Assembly: GCF_003957745.1 (NCBI RefSeq)
Contig: NZ_CP020373.1
Coordinates: 3,581,501 to 3,645,500 of the forward strand
Direction: 5' to 3'
Source of the DNA: Shewanella khirikhana
Lineage (GTDB): Bacteria > Pseudomonadota > Gammaproteobacteria > Enterobacterales > Shewanellaceae
Length of the DNA stretch: 64,000 nt
The position numbers were made by a program, and so were the translations under genes. Numbering within the stretch: position 1 is the first letter of the stretch; every line of letters starts with the position of its first letter. The notes under the pieces are model-generated. The model had not been told where the DNA came from and did not search any database. It worked only from the letters and a program-made list of their open reading frames with translations. Below, in pieces: positions 37,601 through 44,492 of this stretch.

Positions 37601-38789
37601 AATCCTGAATGCTGATGGTACTTATACCTACCAGTTAACAGCGAGTGCCAACAGTATCCCTGCATCTGGTGACATCGAAACCTTTACTTACACCACCCAA
37701 GATAGCGATGGTGATAAAACCAGCGCTACCTTGAAGATTGATGTCAATCCAGTAAATGCCGATGGTATCAATATTGCGGATGCTGACTTGATTTCAACTC
37801 AAGGCTCTAACCTCAATGACACCATCATTGTTGTTAATGGCGAAAGTGCAAATCGCGCCGGACAGAAAGTACTGAATGCCACATTCGGTGGAGGATTAAG
37901 TGGCATTATCACGGACCGCGATGGAAATATGGTTAGTGCGTCAGGTGCAAATAACCAGAGTCACAGCACTAAAAACATCCAGGTTGTGAGTGGTGGTGAT
38001 GGCAACGACCATATCGAAACCGCTAAGGGTAATGATGTTATCTACGCAGGTAAAACCGGTGCTGCTGGCTTTGGAACAGATGACCAACTCGAGCTATCGG
38101 TTAATACTCTGTCGACTCATCATATAATGACCGGAACATTAGCTGGCCCAGACAGTATTGTGGATACTGATGGCATGCTGCTTTCCAATGATGTGTCTTC
38201 TGCCAGAGCGGATGTCGTCAACGGTGGTAGCGGCAACGATAAAATCTTCGGTCAATCTGGCTCTGACATACTCTACGGGCACACCGGAGATGACTACATT
38301 GATGGTGGCAGCCACAACGATGCACTTCGTGGCGGTGACGGCAACGACACCCTGATAGGTGGTCTTGGCGACGACGTTCTGCGTGGCGATGGCGGTGCAG
38401 ACACCTTCGTATGGAAGGCTGGCGAAACCGGTACCGACCATATCATCGACTTCGACGTCAATGAAGATAAACTGGATCTGAGCGATCTGCTGCAGGGTGA
38501 AGAGAGTGGAAATCTGGAAGACTTCCTCAGCTTCAGCATTGCCGGCGGCTCCACCACCATCGAAATCGATGCTGACAAAGATGGAAACGTTGATCAGCGT
38601 ATCGTGCTCGACGGAGTGGATCTGGCTCACGAGTATGGTTTGGATGCTTCAGATGAAACAGGCATCATCACCAACCTGCTGGGCAATGGTGCAGGTCCGC
38701 TGATTGTCGATACTCAGGGAGATACAGGGAATGTTCAGCCTGTGGGCAACAGCCTGCCATTGGATGACGATAAACCCCTCCATCCCTAA
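28677..38789 (+). CDS. bpfA: Giant RTX adhesin, LapA/BpfA family
   Basis: A 3370-residue biofilm adhesin exported by a type I system. The N-terminus (FITPKNGMLKFVDGQISMDA) is the LapA-type retention module, with the TAAG protease site at residues 107-110. Then come bacterial Ig-like and Calx-beta-like units, five 127-residue repeats (about 368-995, the last diverged), a diverged unit, eight apparently identical 124-residue repeats (about 1113-2104), T1SS-143-type domains (from about 2105), and from about 3180 RTX nonapeptides (GGSGNDKIFGQSGSD; GGDGNDTLIGGLGDD) with a C-terminal secretion signal. There is no cleavable signal peptide and no vWFA domain was seen. ATG 28677 is used (GGGAG 7 bases upstream); an earlier in-frame codon at 28572 lies in the promoter. 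The exporter, protease and receptor genes follow. Confidence 0.95.
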   Translation: MGSFITPKNGMLKFVDGQISMDAGGTEKLVSAGDAIPEGAVLLVADNTRFELELDDGTTLDEADAKSTAAQPPVGEEEIDPNALNEIEALQAQIAAGDDPTADLPETAAGGVTGNEGGSGYVTLSRTGSETLASSGFDTTGDAPAADTTVQETQLPGALDVTPPVITVVAPDNTTDDTPTITGTTDAEPGSTVTIVVTDSNGGTQTLTTTVNTDGTYSVDVIDPLSEGGYTADASVTDTAGNTGSATDNGDVVYPEVGISANQTDVSEGDTASFTVTLDQPATQDVTVNFTYSGTAIDGTDFTGVVSVVIPAGQTSVIVNIDTIDDALAEGSEDFTITITSVTGGNANIGGNNSATTNIVDEAVPGPEDTVTVTLSGPDTVTEGEVTGTYTVTLSEPAPAGSIVTLTYSYTTASGDDIVETTQAVIGADGTTASFTITTVDDVYAEGDEAFTVSVSGITNGGSNVFEQLDLSGASVETTIKDAASPTDPEVPGEEDTVTVTLSGPDTVTEGEVTGTYTVTLSEPAPAGSIVTLTYSYTTASGDDIVETTQAVIGADGTTASFTITTVDDVYAEGDEAFTVSVSGITNGGSNVFEQLDLSGASVETTIKDAASPTDPEIPGEEDTVTVTLSGPDTVTEGEVTGTYTVTLSEPAPAGSIVTLTYSYTTASGDDIVETTQAVIGADGTTASFTITTVDDVYAEGDEAFTVSVSGITNGGNNVFEQLDLSGASVETTIKDAASPTDPEIPGEEDTVTVTLSGPDTVTEGEVTGTYTVTLSEPAPAGSIVTLTYSYTTASGDDIVETTQAVIGADGTTASFTITTVDDVYAEGDEAFTVSVSGITNGGSNVFEQLDLSGASVETTIKDAASPTDPEVPGEEDTVTVTLSGPDTVTEGEVTGTYTVTLSEPAPAGSIVTLTYSYTTASGDDIVETTQAVIGADGTTATFTVDTINDGVYEGDEDFSVSVSTIQTPAGSDVFELLDLSNATVDTTILDAQEPPTVNSVTGNEVTEGQNNTFTVTLSNPSATETTVTLALSDGTAIVGTDTGTTYMVSFDGGANYVPVVGNSVTVPAGTASFLVQVATVDDTIFEQTENYTLTATANGGGASGDSTITDNDSAPKVASITGDTVVEGQANTFAVTLTNTASTDTTLTLTLASGTATKGVDFSGTQVTVVIDGVSQTVAVAADGSFSVTVPANTNSFSVQVGTTDDTIFELTENYTLSGTGSNGTVTGTSTITDNDSAPKVASITGDTVVEGQANTFAVTLTNTASTDTTLTLTLASGTATKGVDFSGTQVTVVIDGVSQTVAVAADGSFSVTVPANTNSFSVQVGTTDDTIFELTENYTLSGTGSNGTVTGTSTITDNDSAPKVASITGDTVVEGQANTFAVTLTNTASTDTTLTLTLASGTATKGVDFSGTQVTVVIDGVSQTVAVAADGSFSVTVPANTNSFSVQVGTTDDTIFELTENYTLSGTGSNGTVTGTSTITDNDSAPKVASITGDTVVEGQANTFAVTLTNTASTDTTLTLTLASGTATKGVDFSGTQVTVVIDGVSQTVAVAADGSFSVTVPANTNSFSVQVGTTDDTIFELTENYTLSGTGSNGTVTGTSTITDNDSAPKVASITGDTVVEGQANTFAVTLTNTASTDTTLTLTLASGTATKGVDFSGTQVTVVIDGVSQTVAVAADGSFSVTVPANTNSFSVQVGTTDDTIFELTENYTLSGTGSNGTVTGTSTITDNDSAPKVASITGDTVVEGQANTFAVTLTNTASTDTTLTLTLASGTATKGVDFSGTQVTVVIDGVSQTVAVAADGSFSVTVPANTNSFSVQVGTTDDTIFELTENYTLSGTGSNGTVTGTSTITDNDSAPKVASITGDTVVEGQANTFAVTLTNTASTDTTLTLTLASGTATKGVDFSGTQVTVVIDGVSQTVAVAADGSFSVTVPANTNSFSVQVGTTDDTIFELTENYTLSGTGSNGTVTGTSTITDNDSAPKVASITGDTVVEGQANTFAVTLTNTASTDTTLTLTLASGTATKGVDFSGTQVTVVIDGVSQTVAVAADGSFSVTVPANTNSFSVQVGTTDDTIFELTENYTLSGTGSNGTVTGTSTITDNDILGGATATLALQDADTDTADSDQDTDSQSLAFTASGSADITSFAFGSTAGITVTGLDGSISWNVDNNTGNLIGSIGGVPMIILSLSGGTISAGQTGNVNVTATLLDNLQHGSNPVDIDSISISGIIVNAIDTQNHSASGTVNLTVEDDEVDLATGDLNGNNVIGDYEGTGLLNTSGVDQGYSADLSANVNGWNGTNITFADSDITSNGKTLFYYVDPLNPDVLYAYTDSSATPSAYNAANTDQNLVFTLTADPNSDSYSMSLLQTIDTLSKIEVAELDGGEGGNSPAVYVGYNATNGTFDIDNDLSQLGADYELAFTLSSHYTNDNPGTVNGNTGGFGANNAFVDYGEIFVIDFAQDVASAAVNFTGAALAHFKAYSEDGTLLGEGDIASGDAISNLGPISYIELTTTGDGNQYRFQFTGTSADVISSSTEDVSLKFDVTVEDSDGDTTSGEFNINLAAPGGAPLAPTALTTSATARLQEADLLDNGLDSDSQNLTFKAGSDAIGVFQFGNFSNIQVSGINANVSWALNEAGQLVGTTMGREAIRLTLDWSRINAGEEGDVTVQAELLTTLPHSVNTDNLTISGIEVIGVSGTGLSATSNVTVTVADDKNLAVDDTNSIDVVVDSFLVSGIVANWTETNDGSHIEMFDGTDAANGGGLDNDSGLDQLRWGSPVGSYKSGYGFIDNDAGLSGQLALNEDIVLGTFTHYNWPTYSGTSITSAKMNVAFTLTDAYGKTTPVSLDLNFSHNETPNSDDPEASKDIVTVGQTSVTFNYEGALYTLQVIGFKDKVTGNVVTEIHTAENAANSYELVVRMVPGDGYTLPHTEGNVLTNDIVGADGAPTIIGVAEGDQTDTGVIGQVGAIIAGTYGNLILNADGTYTYQLTASANSIPASGDIETFTYTTQDSDGDKTSATLKIDVNPVNADGINIADADLISTQGSNLNDTIIVVNGESANRAGQKVLNATFGGGLSGIITDRDGNMVSASGANNQSHSTKNIQVVSGGDGNDHIETAKGNDVIYAGKTGAAGFGTDDQLELSVNTLSTHHIMTGTLAGPDSIVDTDGMLLSNDVSSARADVVNGGSGNDKIFGQSGSDILYGHTGDDYIDGGSHNDALRGGDGNDTLIGGLGDDVLRGDGGADTFVWKAGETGTDHIIDFDVNEDKLDLSDLLQGEESGNLEDFLSFSIAGGSTTIEIDADKDGNVDQRIVLDGVDLAHEYGLDASDETGIITNLLGNGAGPLIVDTQGDTGNVQPVGNSLPLDDDKPLHP
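28995..29006 (+). other. LapG-type cleavage site (TAAG) in BpfA
   Basis: These codons encode Thr-Ala-Ala-Gly at residues 107-110 in the context LPETAAGGVTG. In Pseudomonas fluorescens LapA, LapG cuts between the two alanines of a TAAG motif at the same distance from the N-terminus. The site lies between the retention module and the extracellular repeats, where cutting would release the adhesin. Confidence 0.8.
29778..31660 (+). repeat. Tandem 381-bp repeats in bpfA (127-residue units)
   Basis: Units begin at 29778, 30159, 30540, 30921 and 31302. The first four are full-length and nearly identical, differing by scattered mostly silent changes (for example GGTCCTGACACT versus GGCCCAGACACC) and one Ser/Asn exchange. 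The fifth keeps its 5' two thirds, then diverges after about 31500. Each unit encodes an Ig/Calx-beta-like domain starting EDTVTVTLSGPDTVTEGEV. Confidence 0.95.
32013..34988 (+). repeat. Eight tandem 372-bp repeats in bpfA (124-residue units)
   Basis: Units begin at 32013, 32385, 32757, 33129, 33501, 33873, 34245 and 34617. Segments compared by eye one or several periods apart look identical base for base, and no silent difference was found. Each encodes the unit starting DSAPKVASITGDTVVEGQAN and ending TSTITDN. A diverged relative of the unit occupies about 31660-32012. Confidence 0.95.
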
Positions 38790-38804
38790 TGTTTGAACCA
38801 GTTA

Positions 38805-38836
38805 CATGCCGGACTATAGCAATATGGTCCGGCATG
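38805..38836. other. Hairpin between bpfA and the exporter genes
   Basis: CATGCCGGAC (38805-38814) and GTCCGGCATG (38827-38836) form a 10-bp perfect stem with a 12-base loop, 16 bases after the bpfA stop. No T run follows, so it may protect the bpfA message or reduce read-through into lapB rather than fully terminate. Confidence 0.6.
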
Positions 38837-38883
38837 GCTATACTGGCCCTAAGGTTATAAAAATAATAAGGTAAATTTAAAAG

Positions 38884-41055
38884 GTGTCTTCATCTGCTAC
38901 CGGAAGCGAAGAGCAATGGACTATCGCTGCTTCCACGCGGGTTACCGTCGATCCTTTATTGGATAGTCTGGTGCTCCTCACCGAATATTTTGGCTCCCCC
39001 TGCTCCAGTGAATCTCTGGCGGCAGGTTTGCCCCTTTCCGAAGCTGTGCTGACGCCGGATTTGGTTCCACAGGCCGCCTCCAGAGCAGGGCTCAATGCCC
39101 GCCTTACCCGCAAAGGGCTCGATCAGGTGTCGCCGATCATGATGCCCTGCATCCTGCTGCTGAAAGACAAAAAAGCCTGCTTACTTCGAGAGCTCACTGA
39201 AGATAAAGCCGTTATTCAGCTTCCCGAGACCGGTGGCGAAGAAACACTGGCCATCGAGCAACTCGAAACCCTGTATGTGGGTTATCTGTTTCTGGTCAAA
39301 CAGCAATATCGCGGTGATATGCGTTTTGATGTGCATCATCACGACAATAAAACGCACTGGCTACTCAAGACCTTAAGAGACGCGGCACCCATTTACCGTG
39401 ATGCGCTGATAGCCTCGGTACTGGTTAACCTGTTTGCGCTGGTATCACCTTTGTTCATTATGAACGTCTACGATAAGGTGGTGCCCAACCTCGCATTCGA
39501 GTCCCTGTGGGTACTCGCCATCGGTGCCGGCATTGCTTATATTTTCGATTTGGTGATGCGGCAACTACGCAGTTACCTTATTGATGTTGCCGGTAAAAAA
39601 GTAGATATCATTGTTTCCTCCCAGCTATTCGCCAAGGCGGTCGGCATTCCGCTGTCGAAGCGCTCTCCCAGCGTTGGCGGTATGGCTAAGCAACTCGGTG
39701 AATTCGACAGTATTCGCGACATTCTCACTTCAGCGACCATTACTACCCTGGTGGATTTACCTTTCGCGCTGTTTTTCCTGATCATTATTTACATCGTATC
39801 CGGCGACCTTGCGCTACTGCCGTTACTGGGTGGCGCGGTGATTATCGGTTACACCTTGTATATACAACCCAGGCTCAAGGCGGCTATCGACGAAAGTAAT
39901 AAATTTGCCAGCCTGAAACACGGCCACCTGATTGAAAGTCTGGCGGCGCTTGAGTCCATTAAGGCCTACGGCGCCGAAGGGCTGGTGCAAAAAAGCTGGC
40001 AACAGATGATTGGCCATACGGCCAACTGGCAGCTGAAAGCGAAAAAGCTATCTAACTCAGTGAGTAACGTCGCCAGCTTTATGGTGCAGCTCACAGTGGT
40101 ATTCGTGGTGATCCTTGGGGTATACCGGGTGGCCGACAATGCCATTTCCATGGGTGGAATTATTGCCGCGGTAATGCTTTCGAGCCGTGCCATGTCACCC
40201 ATGGCGCAGTTAGCCGGACTGTTAACCCGGGCCAACCACACGGCAAGCGCCCTGCGTCAGCTGGATCAAATCATGACCCAGGAAGACGAGTTTGAAAACA
40301 AGGGCCACCTGGTCAGCAAAACCCGTCTGCTGGGCAAAATCGAAGCTGACCATGTGAGCTTCTGTTATCCGGGCTCCGAAAAGCCCGTGCTGCACCCCAC
40401 CTCACTGAACATCCAGCCGGGTGAGAAAGTCGCCATCATCGGCCGTAATGGTTCGGGTAAAAGTACCCTCGCCAAACTGTTGTGTGGTCTGTACAAGCCC
40501 ACCAAGGGCAGCCTGAGATACGACGGCATCGACAGCGCACAAATTCACCCCAGCGACCTGAGACGCAACTTCGGCTACCTGCCCCAGGACGTAGTGCTGT
40601 TCCACGGTTCGATTCGCGACAATATTCTCTTTGGCACCCGCCAGGTGTCTGAACATCAGCTGATCCGCGCCGTACAGATTTCCGGTGTGAGCCTGTTTAC
40701 CAACCTCGAGTCCGAAGGTTTGGATCAGCAGGTTGGTGAAGGTGGCCAGGCACTGTCACGAGGTCAGCGGCAAACGGTAGCGCTGGCCAGGGCGACCCTG
40801 AACGACCCGCCAATTTTGCTGATGGATGAGCCCACCGCCAGTCTCGATGCCCGCGCCGAAAAACAGTTTATCCGCGCCATGGAGCATGTGAGCAAAGACA
40901 GAACTCTGCTTATCATCACCCACAAAATGCACCTGCTGAAGCTGGTTGACCGGGTGATAGTGCTCGACCGCGGCCACGTGCTGGCCGATGGTCCCAAGAA
41001 TGAAGTGCTGGAAAAACTCAGTCTTGGCCTGCTTGCGGGAGGTGCCAAAGCATGA
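38884..41055 (+). CDS. lapB: Type I secretion ABC transporter, LapB-like
   Basis: A 723-residue inner-membrane ABC exporter (permease fused to ATPase) that powers adhesin secretion. Residues about 20-145 form a C39-like domain; no cysteine-protease CxxxG-type catalytic motif is evident, so it should bind substrate without cutting, as in RTX exporters. Transmembrane helices span about 175-430. The ATPase has Walker A GRNGSGKST (about 520), signature LSRGQRQ and Walker B ILLMDEPTASLD (about 644). The start is GTG at 38884, with TAAGGT 11 bases upstream; no ATG is suitable. It overlaps lapC by four bases. In S. oneidensis the equivalent gene follows bpfA directly. Confidence 0.93.
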   Translation: MSSSATGSEEQWTIAASTRVTVDPLLDSLVLLTEYFGSPCSSESLAAGLPLSEAVLTPDLVPQAASRAGLNARLTRKGLDQVSPIMMPCILLLKDKKACLLRELTEDKAVIQLPETGGEETLAIEQLETLYVGYLFLVKQQYRGDMRFDVHHHDNKTHWLLKTLRDAAPIYRDALIASVLVNLFALVSPLFIMNVYDKVVPNLAFESLWVLAIGAGIAYIFDLVMRQLRSYLIDVAGKKVDIIVSSQLFAKAVGIPLSKRSPSVGGMAKQLGEFDSIRDILTSATITTLVDLPFALFFLIIIYIVSGDLALLPLLGGAVIIGYTLYIQPRLKAAIDESNKFASLKHGHLIESLAALESIKAYGAEGLVQKSWQQMIGHTANWQLKAKKLSNSVSNVASFMVQLTVVFVVILGVYRVADNAISMGGIIAAVMLSSRAMSPMAQLAGLLTRANHTASALRQLDQIMTQEDEFENKGHLVSKTRLLGKIEADHVSFCYPGSEKPVLHPTSLNIQPGEKVAIIGRNGSGKSTLAKLLCGLYKPTKGSLRYDGIDSAQIHPSDLRRNFGYLPQDVVLFHGSIRDNILFGTRQVSEHQLIRAVQISGVSLFTNLESEGLDQQVGEGGQALSRGQRQTVALARATLNDPPILLMDEPTASLDARAEKQFIRAMEHVSKDRTLLIITHKMHLLKLVDRVIVLDRGHVLADGPKNEVLEKLSLGLLAGGAKA

Positions 41056-42434
41056 GTAAGCATCTGACAACCCGTGATTTGGAAATGGTCGATGACGTTT
41101 ATGGCGCCATGATGACCGACGCCCCGACCAGCCATCGTCTGACCATTTGGGCGCTCTCTGCGCTGATTGTTTCATTCCTCATATGGGCATTTTTCGCCAA
41201 GCTCGATCAGGTCACTGTAGGCTCAGGCAAGGTTATCCCATCGTCCCAGGTGCAGGTGATTCAAAGCCTCGATGGCGGCGTGTTGCAAGAACTCTTTGTG
41301 CGTGAGGGCAACCTGGTGACCAAAGGGCAGCCGCTGGCGCGCATCGATGACACTCGTTTTCGCTCCGACTTCGCCCAGCAGGAAGAAGAGGTTTACAGCC
41401 TGCAGGCAAATGTTGCTCGCATGAGGGCCGAGCTGAACAGCATTACCGTGTCCGACATGGCCTCAGACTGGCGCGAGCAGGTGCGTATCGCCAAAGAACA
41501 GCTGGTGTTCCCCAACGATCTGCGCGCCCAAAAGCCGGATCTGGTGGCTCACCAGCAAGCCGAATACAACGGTCGTCTGGACAATCTGGAAAACCAGCTC
41601 GAAATTCTTGCGCGCCAAATTCAGCAGCGCCAGCAGGAAAGCGAAGAGCTCACCACCAAGATTGCCACCATGACCACCAGTTTCCAGCTCATCAGCCGCG
41701 AACTGGAACTCACCCGGCCTCTGGCGCAAAAAGGCATTGTGCCTGAAGTGGAACTGCTCAAACTCGAGCGGACCGTTAACGATTTACAGGGCGAACTCAA
41801 GGCCTTGCGCTCAATGCGCCCTAAAATCAAAGCTTCGCTGGACGAGGCTATCCTTAAGCGACGCGAAGCGGTATTCGTGTTCGCCGCCGATACCCGCGCC
41901 CAGCTCAACGAAATGCAGACCCGACTCGCCCGTATGAGCGAGGCCCAGGTGGGGGCCCAGGATAAGGTCAGCAAAGCGGTGATTAATTCACCGGTAAACG
42001 GCACAATAAAAACCCTACATATCAATACCCTCGGCGGTGTGGTGCAGCCTGGGGTCGATATTATGGAAATTGTTCCGTCTGAAGATCAGCTGTTGATCGA
42101 AGCCAAAATTACCCCCAAAGACATCGCCTTCCTGCATATAGGTCTGCCCGCTGTTGTTAAGGTGACCGCCTACGACTTTACCCGTTACGGCGGCCTTAAA
42201 GGCACGGTAGAGCATATCAGTGCCGACACGACCCTGGATGAAGAAGGCAATAGTTTTTATCTGATACGCGTCAGGACCGAAGAGTCCAGCTTAGTTAAAG
42301 ACGATGGCACGGAGATGCCAATTATCCCCGGCATGCTCACATCCGTTGATGTGATTACCGGGCAAAGATCCATTCTTGAGTACTTACTAAATCCAATTCT
42401 AAGAGCCAAAGATACCGCACTAAGGGAAAGATAA
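41052..42434 (+). CDS. lapC: Type I secretion membrane-fusion protein, LapC/HlyD family
   Basis: A 460-residue HlyD-family periplasmic adaptor linking the ABC exporter to the outer-membrane channel. It has one N-terminal transmembrane helix (LTIWALSALIVSFLIWAFFA, about 30-49), then a lipoyl half-motif (VIQSLDGGVLQELFVREGNL), a long coiled-coil hairpin (about 110-300), the second lipoyl half (INSPVNGTIKTLHINTLGG) and a beta-barrel/C-terminal region ending near RSILEYLLNPILRAKDTALR. It is coupled to lapB by ATGA and followed by aggA after 29 bases. Length and layout match LapC and HlyD. Confidence 0.95.
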   Translation: MSKHLTTRDLEMVDDVYGAMMTDAPTSHRLTIWALSALIVSFLIWAFFAKLDQVTVGSGKVIPSSQVQVIQSLDGGVLQELFVREGNLVTKGQPLARIDDTRFRSDFAQQEEEVYSLQANVARMRAELNSITVSDMASDWREQVRIAKEQLVFPNDLRAQKPDLVAHQQAEYNGRLDNLENQLEILARQIQQRQQESEELTTKIATMTTSFQLISRELELTRPLAQKGIVPEVELLKLERTVNDLQGELKALRSMRPKIKASLDEAILKRREAVFVFAADTRAQLNEMQTRLARMSEAQVGAQDKVSKAVINSPVNGTIKTLHINTLGGVVQPGVDIMEIVPSEDQLLIEAKITPKDIAFLHIGLPAVVKVTAYDFTRYGGLKGTVEHISADTTLDEEGNSFYLIRVRTEESSLVKDDGTEMPIIPGMLTSVDVITGQRSILEYLLNPILRAKDTALRER

Positions 42435-42463
42435 GGCTCTGACTAAACCGGGAGGGTTTAACC

Positions 42464-43873
42464 ATGTTAAAAACACGCTTGCATCAGCTACGCCTTGGCG
42501 TACTGGCGGCCGCCTTGGGGGGCATGATGTTGCCTCTGTCGGCGTCAGCCATGACGCTGGAACAGGCGGTGGCGCACACCCTGGACAGCAATCCAGAACT
42601 GCGCGCTGCTTTCAACCGCTTCAAGGCCCGCGAAGAGCAGGTCAATCAGGCGATTGCCGGCTATATGCCCACGGTGGATCTCACCGGTGGCTATGGTTGG
42701 GAGCAAACCGACAGCCCATCTACCCGTCGCCGCTTTGGCCGCGACAATGGTGACTTTGAACTCGAGCGCGGCGAAGCGGGCATCAGTATCCGCCAGATGC
42801 TGTTCGACGGTTTCTACACCTCCAGCGAAGTCGACCGCTTAAGCTTTGAAGCCAGCGCCGATCAGTGGGCCCTGTTTGCCGCCGCCGAGGACATGGCGCT
42901 GGATGTGACCAAGGTGTACATCAACTACATCCGCACTGAGCAGGTGATGAACCTGGCCGAAAAGAACCTGGCGACCCATAAGGAAATTTACGATCAGATC
43001 AAGCAGCGCACCGACTCAGGTCTGGGCTCGATTGCGGATCTGTCGCAAATCACCGGTCGTCTGGCCCGCGCCAACGCCAACCTGATCTCCGCCCGCAACA
43101 ACTTCTTTGATGCCAAGGCCCAGTTCAGCCGCGTGGTCGACAAGGCCCCGGATGACATGATTGTGCCCGTGCCCGATGCCGACATGCTGCCAACCGATTT
43201 GGCAACCAGCATGACGCTGGCCCAGGACAACCACCCGGTACTCAAATCCGCTGCCGCCGACATTGAAGCGGCCCAGAACGAGCGCTCTTCAGCGCAGTCC
43301 GGCTACTACCCCAAGGTCACCCTGGAGCTGGACGGTAACTGGAACAACAACCTCGATGGCGAAGACGGCGTATCCGGCTCAGGCGCATTTCGCAGCGACG
43401 TAGGCGGTTACAGCAACGATCTGGTTGCCATGGTGCGGGTTCGTTACAACCTGTTTGCCGGCGGTAAAGATCTGGCCCGCGAAAAAGAAGCGGCCTACAA
43501 AATCGGCGAAGCCAAAGAAATCCGTCAGCGCGCTTACCGCGAAGTGGTGGAAGGGGTGAACCTGGCCTGGAACGCCTATGAAATGCTGACGCCGCAGAAA
43601 GACTATATCCGCGATCACGTCAAAGCCGCCAAGGACACCCAGGTGGCCTACACCCAACAGTTCAACCTCGGCCAGCGCACCCTGCTCGACTTGCTGGATA
43701 CCGAAAACGAACTGTTTGAAGCCCGCAAAGACTACCTGCAGGCCGAGTACGACGAAATCGTGGCCAAGTACCGGGTGCTGAACGCCACCGGTCGTCTGCT
43801 GGATTCTCTGAAGGTAACCCGCCCGACAGTTTGGCAGGGAGAGCGTGAATATGAAGGGGGAGTAACAAAATGA
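42464..43873 (+). CDS. aggA: TolC-family outer-membrane channel, AggA/LapE
   Basis: A 469-residue TolC-like protein forming the outer-membrane exit duct. A signal peptide (about residues 1-28, cleaved after ASA) precedes the first repeat, MTLEQAVAHTLDSNPELRAA. The second structural repeat starts near MTLAQDNHPVLKSAAADIEA. The block FNLGQRTLLDLLDTENELFEARKDYLQA is typical of the AggA/LapE branch. AggA was named in Shewanella for autoaggregation. GGGAGG precedes the ATG. It overlaps the following OmpA-like gene by four bases, which supports one transcript for export and control functions. Confidence 0.95.
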   Translation: MLKTRLHQLRLGVLAAALGGMMLPLSASAMTLEQAVAHTLDSNPELRAAFNRFKAREEQVNQAIAGYMPTVDLTGGYGWEQTDSPSTRRRFGRDNGDFELERGEAGISIRQMLFDGFYTSSEVDRLSFEASADQWALFAAAEDMALDVTKVYINYIRTEQVMNLAEKNLATHKEIYDQIKQRTDSGLGSIADLSQITGRLARANANLISARNNFFDAKAQFSRVVDKAPDDMIVPVPDADMLPTDLATSMTLAQDNHPVLKSAAADIEAAQNERSSAQSGYYPKVTLELDGNWNNNLDGEDGVSGSGAFRSDVGGYSNDLVAMVRVRYNLFAGGKDLAREKEAAYKIGEAKEIRQRAYREVVEGVNLAWNAYEMLTPQKDYIRDHVKAAKDTQVAYTQQFNLGQRTLLDLLDTENELFEARKDYLQAEYDEIVAKYRVLNATGRLLDSLKVTRPTVWQGEREYEGGVTK

Positions 43874-44475
43874 GAACCACACTACTGATCCTGGCCCTGC
43901 TGAGCCTGGGCGCGTGCTCGATGCGCGACACCGTGAGCATGGACGGCAGCACCGAGCAGGTGTTCGACCTGAACGATCCGGACCGTGACGGCGTTATTGA
44001 AGCCCGTGAGCGCTGCGCCGGTACCGTTAATGGCGCCGCCATCGACAACTACGGCTGTGGTCAAATCAAGGCCATCAACGAGCGCCGCGAACTGAAAATC
44101 CTGTTCCCGAACGACTCAAGCTACCTGGCTCCGCAGTACTACGGCCAAATTGAGGAACTGGCAGGCTTTATGCGCCAATTCCCTAACACCGCCGTGACCA
44201 TTGAAGGTCACTGCAGCCGCACCGGTGGTTACGACTACAACATGGACCTGTCCCAGCGCCGCGCCAACGCGGTTACCGAAGTGCTGGTGCAGCAATACGG
44301 TATCGAACCCGGCCGCCTCAAGGCTATCGGCTTTGGTTACAACAACCCTGTTGACCCAAGCGATTCGCCTGAGGCACACGACAAAAACCGTCGTGTAATC
44401 GCTGAGATTGTTGGTGACGACACTACTGCCGACATGAAGTGGAACATATATACTGTTGATCAAGAAGTGAAATAG
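43870..44475 (+). CDS. OmpA-family peptidoglycan-binding lipoprotein in the adhesin operon
   Basis: A 201-residue lipoprotein: signal peptide with lipobox LGAC (Cys16), a short Asp-rich stretch (DLNDPDRDGVIEARERC) resembling a calcium-binding thrombospondin type-3 motif, and an OmpA C-terminal domain (about 75-195: VTIEGHCSRTGGYDYNMDLS, then RRANAVTEVLVQQYG and HDKNRRVIAEI). That domain normally grips peptidoglycan, so the protein probably ties the outer membrane near the export complex to the cell wall. It is inserted between the channel gene and the protease gene and overlaps aggA by four bases. A direct role in adhesin retention is inference. Confidence 0.9.
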   Translation: MRTTLLILALLSLGACSMRDTVSMDGSTEQVFDLNDPDRDGVIEARERCAGTVNGAAIDNYGCGQIKAINERRELKILFPNDSSYLAPQYYGQIEELAGFMRQFPNTAVTIEGHCSRTGGYDYNMDLSQRRANAVTEVLVQQYGIEPGRLKAIGFGYNNPVDPSDSPEAHDKNRRVIAEIVGDDTTADMKWNIYTVDQEVK

Positions 44476-44492
44476 TGTACTGACCTCAAACC

